The notes beneath the pieces were generated by a model that ran no database searches, was not told where the DNA came from, and was given only the letters and a program-made list of their open reading frames with translations. Shown piece by piece: positions 1 through 5,047 of a DNA stretch of 5,718 bases. Numbering within the stretch: position 1 is the first letter of the stretch; the number at the start of each line of letters is the position of its first letter. The position numbers and the translations under genes are program-made. The DNA lies in NCBI GenBank assembly GCA_947450745.1, contig CANFYD010000279.1, positions 1 through 5,718 of the forward strand, given 5' to 3'. The stretch comes from Burkholderiales bacterium. GTDB taxonomy: Bacteria > Pseudomonadota > Gammaproteobacteria > Burkholderiales > Burkholderiaceae_C.

Positions 1-225
1 GACGAAGCGTTTCACGCCCGCAGTGTCCGTCACGTCCACTGCTCGGGCGATCACCGCTTGGGCTTTTTGTGACAACTCGGCACCGGTTTTTGCTACTTCA
101 ACTTCATTGCGGGCGCAGATGGCTACACGGGCACCTTCCTCCGCAAAGGCGCGGGCGATGGCTTGGCCGATGCCGCGCGATGCGCCGGTGATGATGACTC
201 GCTTACCGCTCAGGTCGATGTTCAT
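1..225 (-). CDS. Short-chain dehydrogenase/reductase (SDR), N-terminal part
   Basis: This is the first 75 codons of a cytoplasmic NAD(P)-dependent oxidoreductase of the classical SDR family; the rest, including the YxxxK active site, lies beyond the left edge. The start is the ATG at 225-223, with an AAGGA ribosome-binding site six bases upstream. The protein begins MNIDLSGKRVIITGASRGIG: strand beta-1 is followed by the glycine-rich cofactor loop TGASRGIG at residues 13-20 (Gly14, Gly18, Gly20). CARN at 37-40 ends strand beta-2, and its Arg39 favours NADP(H) over NAD(H) by family rules. DVTD at 64-67 matches the conserved Asp that contacts the adenine ring. Substrate cannot be told from this fragment; 3-oxoacyl-ACP reductase-like and general alcohol/ketone dehydrogenases look alike here. 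It reads in the same direction as the upstream LysR gene but has its own promoter candidate 135 bases downstream of that gene's stop. Family assignment is firm; function is open. Confidence 0.9.
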   Translation of the reverse strand, partial: MNIDLSGKRVIITGASRGIGQAIARAFAEEGARVAICARNEVEVAKTGAELSQKAQAVIARAVDVTDTAGVKRFV

Positions 226-231
226 TGGATT

Positions 232-236
232 TCCTT
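232..236 (-). promoter_or_regulatory. Ribosome-binding site of the SDR gene
   Basis: Read on the minus strand this is AAGGA, within the purine run GAAGAAGGA (240-232), six bases before the ATG at 225. The strength and spacing settle the SDR start codon. Confidence 0.75.
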
Positions 237-269
237 CTTCACCACAGACGCCGGACGACGCATCTTTGT

Positions 270-299
270 ATTCTAGGCATTTATTGAAATAGTGTTCAA
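270..299 (-). promoter_or_regulatory. Sigma70-type promoter candidate for the SDR gene
   Basis: On the minus strand, TTGAAC (299-294) serves as the -35 (4 of 6 consensus bases) and TAGAAT (275-270) as the -10 (5 of 6), separated by 18 bases. Transcription would start near 262-263, giving a leader of about 37 bases. The promoter lies in a local AT-rich patch, unlike the GC-rich coding flanks. It implies that the SDR gene can be transcribed independently of the LysR gene upstream. The match is by eye only. Confidence 0.5.
284..299. repeat. Inverted repeat TTGAA-N6-TTCAA over the SDR -35
   Basis: The two perfect 5-base arms are at 284-288 and 295-299 with a 6-base spacer. The right arm coincides with the proposed -35 hexamer of the SDR promoter, so a dimeric repressor bound here could block RNA polymerase. 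Five-base arms in AT-rich DNA also arise by chance, and no regulator for this site is identified in the window. Confidence 0.35.
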
Positions 300-327
300 C
301 TAATGTGACGATGATTGTTTGACCAAG

Positions 328-358
328 GGCCGAGTCAAGCCTCCGATTTGGCTCGGCC
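328..358 (-). terminator. Stem-loop after the LysR gene, possible terminator
   Basis: GGCCGAG (328-334) and CTCGGCC (352-358) are perfect 7-base inverted arms. On the minus strand the stem extends with one mismatch and three more pairs. It starts two bases after the LysR stop codon (363-361) and before the SDR promoter, which is where a terminator would sit. The bases following it on the minus strand, CTTGGTCAAAC, are not a proper U-tract, so it may act with Rho or as a 3'-end stabiliser rather than as a classical intrinsic terminator. On the plus strand the same sequence can pair further through G-U pairs (328-339 with 347-358). Confidence 0.5.
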
Positions 359-360
359 AT

Positions 361-1284
361 TCAGGAAGCCGGCGCGTTGTCCACGCCAGACCGCATCAAG
401 AAGTCCCTGAACGCCTCGGCCGGCGGGCTGAGCGTTTCGCGCTGCCAGGCCAGGCCCACTTCCATCAGCGGCAGCGGCCAATCGACTTCGACGCTGCGGA
501 TGCGGCGGCCGTCCAGTGACCAAGGGCGGAACACCATGTCGGACAAAATCGTGACGCCCAAGCCCAGCGCCACCATTTCGCGCAAGGCCTCCATCGACGA
601 GGTCTTCAGCACCGAGGTCGGTTGCAGACCGGCGTCGGCCCAGTACTTCATCGCGTTGCGGTCGCCCTCGTCCATCATCGGCAAGATGTAGGGGAAGGCG
701 GCAATTTGCGCCACGCCAACTCGGCCCGCTTCGGCCAGCTCGTGCTGGGCCGCCACCCAAAGCTGGCGGCGTGAACGGGTCAGCGTGTGGGTGTGCAGCG
801 CCTCGCGTTGCTCCAAGTTCGACAGCAGGGCCACCGCCAATTCGATCTGCCCGTCACGCAGGCCGCGCTCGATCTCCGGGCGCGACAACTCGACCGGCAC
901 CACCTCGACCAGCGGGAACAACTGCTTGAACTTGGCGATCGCCGGCAGCACGAAATAGCCCAGCACCGTGTAGCTGGCAGCCAGTTCAAGCCGGCCCGCC
1001 ACATCGGTGCGGCGCTGGAACGGAAAGCGCGCCGCCTGGTTCGCCAAGTCCAACACCGCTTGAGCTTGCTGCAAAAAGTGATGGCCCTCGAAGGTCAGCG
1101 TCACGCCGCTGCGGGTGCGCTCGAACAGCGTCGCACCGAGCAGCCGCTCCAGTTCGGCAATTGCCGTCGTCATCGCCGATTGCGAAATATGGGTGGCCGC
1201 TGCCGCCGCTGAAATTTGGCCCGCACGCGCCACGCTGACAAAGTAGTGCAACTGGCGCAGAGAGAACGGGGCAAGCTCAGACAT
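361..1284 (-). CDS. LysR-type transcriptional regulator
   Basis: This encodes a complete 307-residue cytoplasmic DNA-binding regulator, the usual length for the LysR family (about 300). Residues 8-67 form the N-terminal winged helix-turn-helix: FSLRQLHYFVSVARAGQISAAA leads into the recognition helix around SQSAMTTAIAELERLLG (34-50), followed by the wing with LFERTRSGVTLTFEG (53-67). A linker helix precedes the effector-binding domain, roughly residues 93-300, a two-lobed periplasmic-binding-protein-like fold; GRLELAASYTVLGYFVLPAIAKF and the RDGQIELAVALL stretch are typical of it. The start is the ATG at 1284-1282; its ribosome-binding site is weak, but the protein begins where family members begin. 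It is divergent from the oxidoreductase gene, with 126 bases between the start codons, and an ATC-N9-GAT box lies 13 bases from its own start, which suggests autoregulation and control of the neighbour. The effector is unknown; an aryl-pyruvate or related acid would be a guess from context. Family certain, target inferred. Confidence 0.95.
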   Translation of the reverse strand: MSELAPFSLRQLHYFVSVARAGQISAAAAATHISQSAMTTAIAELERLLGATLFERTRSGVTLTFEGHHFLQQAQAVLDLANQAARFPFQRRTDVAGRLELAASYTVLGYFVLPAIAKFKQLFPLVEVVPVELSRPEIERGLRDGQIELAVALLSNLEQREALHTHTLTRSRRQLWVAAQHELAEAGRVGVAQIAAFPYILPMMDEGDRNAMKYWADAGLQPTSVLKTSSMEALREMVALGLGVTILSDMVFRPWSLDGRRIRSVEVDWPLPLMEVGLAWQRETLSPPAEAFRDFLMRSGVDNAPAS

Positions 1285-1296
1285 GGTGGTTTGTCC

Positions 1297-1311
1297 ATCG
1301 AGCCAGTCGAT
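1297..1311. promoter_or_regulatory. LysR-type operator box ATC-N9-GAT
   Basis: The sequence ATCGAGCCAGTCGAT has perfect arms ATCGA (1297-1301) and TCGAT (1307-1311). It fits the T-N11-A rule for LysR-type recognition sites (T1298, A1310) and the narrower ATC-N9-GAT form known from nod boxes. It lies between the divergent LysR and oxidoreductase genes, 13 bases upstream of the LysR ATG. If the LysR promoter proposed at 1327-1356 is real, the box falls just downstream of its transcription start, a position that fits autorepression. Binding is inferred. Confidence 0.5.
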
Positions 1312-1321
1312 ACCTGGCCGC

Positions 1322-1327
1322 TATAAA
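1322..1327 (+). promoter_or_regulatory. Possible -10 element for the oxidoreductase gene
   Basis: TATAAA matches the sigma70 -10 consensus at 5 of 6 bases and is the best plus-strand candidate upstream of the gene at 1411. There is no recognisable -35 at 16-18 bases (1299-1304 reads CGAGCC), as is common for activator-dependent promoters. The implied start near 1334 would give a leader of about 77 bases. The LysR box would then be centred near -30, closer than the usual -65 activator site, so either this -10 or a simple activation model may be wrong. Confidence 0.3.
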
Positions 1328-1356
1328 TTGAATTGGACGATGATCGCACGCATCAA
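1327..1356 (-). promoter_or_regulatory. Possible LysR-gene promoter
   Basis: On the minus strand, TTGATG (1356-1351) and TTCAAT (1332-1327) are spaced 18 bases apart, each matching the sigma70 consensus at 4 of 6 positions. Transcription would start near 1320, and the ATC-N9-GAT box would lie immediately downstream. It touches the plus-strand TATAAA element at base 1327, so the two divergent promoters would compete for polymerase. The match is modest. Confidence 0.3.
1339..1354. repeat. Inverted repeat GATG-N8-CATC, copy 1
   Basis: The arms are GATG (1339-1342) and CATC (1351-1354), centred about 42 bases from the centre of the LysR box, close to four helical turns. The same arm and spacer pattern recurs at 1393-1408. 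It could be an accessory operator site. Four-base arms are weak evidence on their own. Confidence 0.25.
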
Positions 1357-1391
1357 CACAATGTGGGAATCTGTTCAATACAAGCCGGTTT

Positions 1392-1409
1392 CGATGCTGG
1401 CTCCCATCG
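1392..1409. repeat. Inverted repeat CGATG-N8-CATCG, copy 2, beside the start codon
   Basis: The arms are CGATG (1392-1396) and CATCG (1405-1409) with an 8-base spacer; this copy ends one base before the ATG at 1411. As DNA it repeats the GATG-N8-CATC pattern found 54 bases upstream. As RNA it could form a short hairpin where a Shine-Dalgarno sequence would normally lie, so it might limit translation of the oxidoreductase. Confidence 0.3.
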
Positions 1410-1410
1410 C

Positions 1411-4400
1411 ATGAATGCCGACGTCAAGCTGTCCGACAAGTACGAACTACCCTCCGGTCGGGTTTATATGACCGGCACGCAGGCGCTGGTGCGCTTGCTG
1501 CTGGTGCAAAAAGCGCGTGACGAAGCGGCGGGGCTGAACACCGGCGGTTTTGTGTCCGGCTATCGCGGCTCGCCGCTGGGCGCGGTGGACCAAGAATTGT
1601 GGAAGGCCAAAAAGTACCTGGCCAGCAGCCGCATCACCTTTCAGCCCGGCCTCAACGAAGAGCTGGCCGCCACCGCCGTGTGGGGCTCGCAAATGGTCAA
1701 CCTCGACCCGAATGCGCTGGTGGACGGCGTGTTTGCTCTTTGGTACGGCAAGGGCCCGGGCGTGGACCGCAGCGGCGACGTGTTCAAACACGGCAATATC
1801 GCCGGTTGCTCCAAGCATGGCGGCGTGTTGCTGATCGCCGGTGACGACCATGCCTGCAAGTCATCGAGCCTGCCGCACCAGAGCGAGCATGCCTTCATCG
1901 CCGCGATGATTCCGGTGCTCAACCCGTCCGGCGTGCGCGAGTTCATCGAGTTCGGTCTGCACGGCTACGCGATGTCGCGCTACTCCGGTTGCTGGGTCGG
2001 CTTCAAGGCCATCAGCGACACGATCGAATCGTCGTCCTCATTCGAGATCGACCCGATGGCGGTGGAGATCAAGATCCCTGACAGCTATCCGGTGCCGCCG
2101 GATGGCTTCTCGATCCGCTGGCCCGACCCACCGCTGGAGCAGGAAAACCGCCTGCAGCGCGAGCGCCTGTACGCGCTGCTGGAATATGTGCGGCTGAACA
2201 AGCTGAACCGCCAAGACTGGCATGCGCCGGTCGCCAAGCTCGGCATCGTCACCACCGGCAAGAGCTATCTCGACGTGCGCGAGGCGCTGGCCTTGATGGG
2301 TATTTCCGAGGATGTAGCCAAGACGCTGGGCCTGCGCTTGCTGAAGATCGGTGTGGTCTGGCCACTGGAGCCGCAGTGCATCGTCGAATTTGCGCAGGGA
2401 CTGGAGGAAATTCTGGTCGTTGAAGAAAAGCGCCAGGTGATCGAGTATCAAATCAAGGAACACCTCTACAACGAACCGAACAGACCGCGCGTGGTCGGCA
2501 AATACGACGAAGCCGGCGAGTGGGTGAAAGTGCCCAGCAGCGGCATTTTGCTGTCGCCCAACGGCGAACTGACGCCCGGTGCCATCGCCCATGTCATCGC
2601 CGATCGCTTGGCTAAGGTGTTCGGCGCCGAGTTCATCGGCGAGCAAGCGCGCGGCTATTTGATCAATTGCAAGGCCGCCGACGGCTTCACCCGCGCCGTG
2701 CCTGGTGCCGACCAGCGCGTGCCCTATTTCTGCTCCGGCTGCCCCCACAACACTTCCACCAAAGTGCCCGAAGGTTCGCGCGCCGTGGCCGGCATTGGCT
2801 GCCACTACATGGCGATGTGGATGGACCGCAGCACCGAGACCTTCACGCAAATGGGCGGGGAGGGCGCGTCGTGGATTGGCCAAGCCCCGTTCACCGCGAC
2901 GAAGCATGTGTTCGCGAACCTGGGCGACGGCACTTACATGCATTCGGGCTCGCTGGCGATCCGGGCGGCCATCGCGTCCGGCGTCAACATCACCTACAAA
3001 ATCCTCGTCAACGACGCGGTCGCCATGACCGGAGGCCAGCCGATTGAGGGCGCGCCCAGCGTGGCGCAGATCCTGCAGCAATTGGCAGCCGAAGGCGTGC
3101 GCGAGCTGCATCTGGTGTCGGACGAGCCTGAGCTGTTCACCGCCGCTGGTGGTCTGCCCGCCAGCGCTGTGGTCAGTCACCGTGACCAGATGGACGCTTT
3201 GCAGAAAACCCTGCGCGAGAAGTCCGGCGTCAGCGTCATCGTCTACGCCCAAGTGTGTGCGGCCGAAAAGCGCCGCCGCCGCAAGCAAAAGAAGTTGATC
3301 GACCCGCCCAAGCGTGCGCTGATCAACGATGCAGTGTGCGAGGGCTGTGGCGACTGCGGCGTGCAGAGCAATTGCGTCTCCATCCTGCCGCTGGAAACCG
3401 AGCTGGGCCGCAAGCGCCAGATCGACCAGAACAGTTGCAACAAGGACTACTCCTGCGTGAAGGGCTTTTGTCCCAGCTTTGTCACCGTGGAAGGCGGGCA
3501 ATTGCGCAAGCCGGCCAAGCACGCCGCCAAGCCGCCGTCCGGCATGGCCGAGCCGCAGCTGCCCAGCCTCGCGCAACCCTGGAACGTGCTGATCACCGGC
3601 GTCGGCGGCACCGGCGTGGTCACCATCGGCGCCTTGATGGGCATGGCCGCGCACTTGGAAGGCAAGGGCGTGTTGGTGCTCGACATGGCCGGTCTGGCGC
3701 AAAAGGGCGGCGCGGTGATGTCGCATGTACGCATCGCTGCCAACCCGGTGCTGCTGCATGCGGCGCGGGTGCCGGCCAAGCAGGCCGATCTGGTGCTGGG
3801 TTGCGATCTGATGGTGGCCGCCGGCAAGGACGCGCTGGCCTCGATGGACGCGCTGCGCACCCATGCGGTGATGAACACCGACGTGGCACCCACCGGCACC
3901 TTCACTCAGAACCCTGATTGGGAAATCTCGCCGCCGGCCATGCTGGAGCGGGTGCGGCAGACGTCTCAGGTGCTGGAAGCGCTCGATGCCTCCAAGATCG
4001 CCACCGCCCTGATGGGCGATGCGGTTGCCACCAACGTCTTTTTGCTTGGCTTTGCCTGGCAAAAAGGCTGGGTGCCGCTGCAGCAAGCCTCGCTGCAAAA
4101 GGCGATTGAATTGAACGGTGCAGCAGTGCCGATGAATCTGGCCGCTTTTGCTTGGGGCCGCCAGGCTGCGGTCGATCTGCTCAGCGTGCGCAAGGCGGCC
4201 GGTTTGGTAGACAACAGCAACATCACCAGCACCAGCATCGTGATGATGCCGCCGCGCACCGCCACGCTGGAGCACCTGCTGCGCGACCGCACGCAGCGCT
4301 TGACCGACTATCAAAACCGCGCCTATGCCGAGCGCTACGCCGCCTTCGTGCGCAACATCGCAGCGCAGGAAACGGCCCTCACCGGCACCGACCGGTTGGC

Positions 4401-4953
4401 GCGCGAGGTGGCGGTCAGCCTGTTCAAACTGATGGCCTACAAGGATGAATATGAAGTGGCGCGGCTCTATGCCGAGTCCGGCTTCTTTGACCGTGTTGGC
4501 CAACAGTTTGAGGGCGACTACAAACTGCGCTTTCACCTTGCACCACCGCTGTTGGCCAAACGTGACTCGCACGGCCATTTGATCAAGCAGTCGTTCGGCC
4601 CCTGGATCGCCACCGCCTTCAAGTGGCTGGCCAAGGCCCGCGGCCTGCGCGGCTCGGCGCTCGATCTGTTCGGTTACACCGAAGAGCGCCGCCTTGAGCG
4701 GGCAGCCATCGGTGAATTTAAGGTGATGCTGAGCGAGGTGATGGGCTTGCTCGATGCCGGGCGCTTGAATCTGGCGGTCGAACTGGCTCGGTTGCCGCAA
4801 TCCGAGCGCGGCTTTGGCCATGTGAAGCTGCGCAACGCAGGCGCCGCCGCTGTCAAACGGGCTGAATTGCTGGCGCAACTGAGGGCGGGAGCGGTGGCTG
4901 TCGTTGCGCCCGTTGTTGCGCCCGTTGCTGTGACCGTCACCGTGGCGGCCTGA
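1411..4953 (+). CDS. Fused indolepyruvate:ferredoxin oxidoreductase family protein (IorA-IorB fusion)
   Basis: This 1180-residue cytoplasmic enzyme is predicted to convert a 2-oxoacid (indolepyruvate, phenylpyruvate or a relative) plus CoA to acyl-CoA and CO2 while reducing ferredoxin. Residues about 12-200 are the thiamine-diphosphate pyrimidine-binding domain (GFVSGYRGSPLG 46-57; GKGPGVDRSGD). Residues about 275-400 form the middle transketolase-C-like domains. Residues about 438-600 bind the diphosphate: CSGCPHN (441-447), GDG (505-507), then NDAVAMTGGQ from Asn534. An Fe-S segment follows, with Cys643, 646, 649, 655, 676, 682 and 687. Residues 724-910 are the gamma (IorB-like) domain with GVGGTGVV (730-737) and GLAQKGGAV (761-769). 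The extra C-terminal domain seen in such fusions (DUF6537-type) covers about 955-1150, with KDEYEVARLY at 1011-1020. The ATG at 1411 starts a family-like N-terminus, though no Shine-Dalgarno is visible; an in-frame TTG at 1333 would add 26 unlikely residues. Family firm; substrate unproven; no ferredoxin gene is adjacent. Confidence 0.95.
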   Translation: MNADVKLSDKYELPSGRVYMTGTQALVRLLLVQKARDEAAGLNTGGFVSGYRGSPLGAVDQELWKAKKYLASSRITFQPGLNEELAATAVWGSQMVNLDPNALVDGVFALWYGKGPGVDRSGDVFKHGNIAGCSKHGGVLLIAGDDHACKSSSLPHQSEHAFIAAMIPVLNPSGVREFIEFGLHGYAMSRYSGCWVGFKAISDTIESSSSFEIDPMAVEIKIPDSYPVPPDGFSIRWPDPPLEQENRLQRERLYALLEYVRLNKLNRQDWHAPVAKLGIVTTGKSYLDVREALALMGISEDVAKTLGLRLLKIGVVWPLEPQCIVEFAQGLEEILVVEEKRQVIEYQIKEHLYNEPNRPRVVGKYDEAGEWVKVPSSGILLSPNGELTPGAIAHVIADRLAKVFGAEFIGEQARGYLINCKAADGFTRAVPGADQRVPYFCSGCPHNTSTKVPEGSRAVAGIGCHYMAMWMDRSTETFTQMGGEGASWIGQAPFTATKHVFANLGDGTYMHSGSLAIRAAIASGVNITYKILVNDAVAMTGGQPIEGAPSVAQILQQLAAEGVRELHLVSDEPELFTAAGGLPASAVVSHRDQMDALQKTLREKSGVSVIVYAQVCAAEKRRRRKQKKLIDPPKRALINDAVCEGCGDCGVQSNCVSILPLETELGRKRQIDQNSCNKDYSCVKGFCPSFVTVEGGQLRKPAKHAAKPPSGMAEPQLPSLAQPWNVLITGVGGTGVVTIGALMGMAAHLEGKGVLVLDMAGLAQKGGAVMSHVRIAANPVLLHAARVPAKQADLVLGCDLMVAAGKDALASMDALRTHAVMNTDVAPTGTFTQNPDWEISPPAMLERVRQTSQVLEALDASKIATALMGDAVATNVFLLGFAWQKGWVPLQQASLQKAIELNGAAVPMNLAAFAWGRQAAVDLLSVRKAAGLVDNSNITSTSIVMMPPRTATLEHLLRDRTQRLTDYQNRAYAERYAAFVRNIAAQETALTGTDRLAREVAVSLFKLMAYKDEYEVARLYAESGFFDRVGQQFEGDYKLRFHLAPPLLAKRDSHGHLIKQSFGPWIATAFKWLAKARGLRGSALDLFGYTEERRLERAAIGEFKVMLSEVMGLLDAGRLNLAVELARLPQSERGFGHVKLRNAGAAAVKRAELLAQLRAGAVAVVAPVVAPVAVTVTVAA
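4903..4926 (+). repeat. Perfect 12-base tandem repeat in the oxidoreductase C-terminus
   Basis: GTTGCGCCCGTT occurs twice, head to tail (4903-4914 and 4915-4926), in frame, encoding VAPV-VAPV at residues 1165-1172. It lies in an Ala/Val-rich tail after the last recognisable domain. This looks like a slippage duplication in a dispensable tail. Confidence 0.85.
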
Positions 4954-4962
4954 GCTTTTCGA

Positions 4963-4992
4963 GGGCTGCTTGGAGCCCGGGCGGTGGCTTTT
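4963..4992 (+). terminator. Weak stem-loops after the oxidoreductase gene
   Basis: Two alternative short stems overlap here: GGGCT (4963-4967) with AGCCC (4974-4978), loop of six; or AGCC (4974-4977) with GGCT (4986-4989), which runs into TTTT (4989-4992). Outer arms TTCGAG (4958-4963) and CTCGAA (4994-4999) could enclose them. None is a convincing intrinsic terminator, because the stem followed by T residues has only four pairs. Partial termination or read-through into the hydrolase gene are both possible. Confidence 0.25.
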
Positions 4993-5036
4993 GCTCGAAG
5001 ACTTTAAGCTCTCGGCTCTTCAACTGTCATTGAACT

Positions 5037-5040
5037 GGAG
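5037..5040 (+). promoter_or_regulatory. Ribosome-binding site of the exported hydrolase gene
   Basis: GGAG lies seven bases before the ATG at 5048, standard spacing, and supports that start. Just upstream is an inverted repeat TTCAA (5019-5023) and TTGAA (5030-5034) with a 6-base spacer. Confidence 0.65.
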
Positions 5041-5047
5041 CCCCCGC

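Noticed and set aside
23..292. An 89-codon plus-strand frame over the SDR gene start
   Set aside because: It runs antisense to the SDR coding sequence, whose cofactor loop and ribosome-binding site are clear, and has no family-like sequence of its own.
787..1212. A 141-codon plus-strand frame within the LysR gene
   Set aside because: It is an antisense shadow of a well-conserved LysR coding sequence, with Gln/His/Arg-rich composition and no domain.
1281..1298. An upstream ATG on the minus strand 14 bases before the LysR start, possible leader peptide
   Set aside because: It is out of frame with LysR, has no ribosome-binding site and overlaps deep into the LysR gene, so it is more likely incidental.
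2038..4878. A 946-codon open frame on the minus strand inside the oxidoreductase gene
   Set aside because: It lies antisense to a gene with clear conserved motifs throughout. Its translation is rich in His, Gly, Ala, Arg and Gln with no recognisable domain, as expected for the antisense frame of a GC-rich gene that avoids A/T in third positions.
4975..4982. The 8-base palindrome GCCCGGGC between the oxidoreductase and hydrolase genes
   Set aside because: Short GC palindromes are expected by chance at this base composition, and it is not linked to a promoter element.
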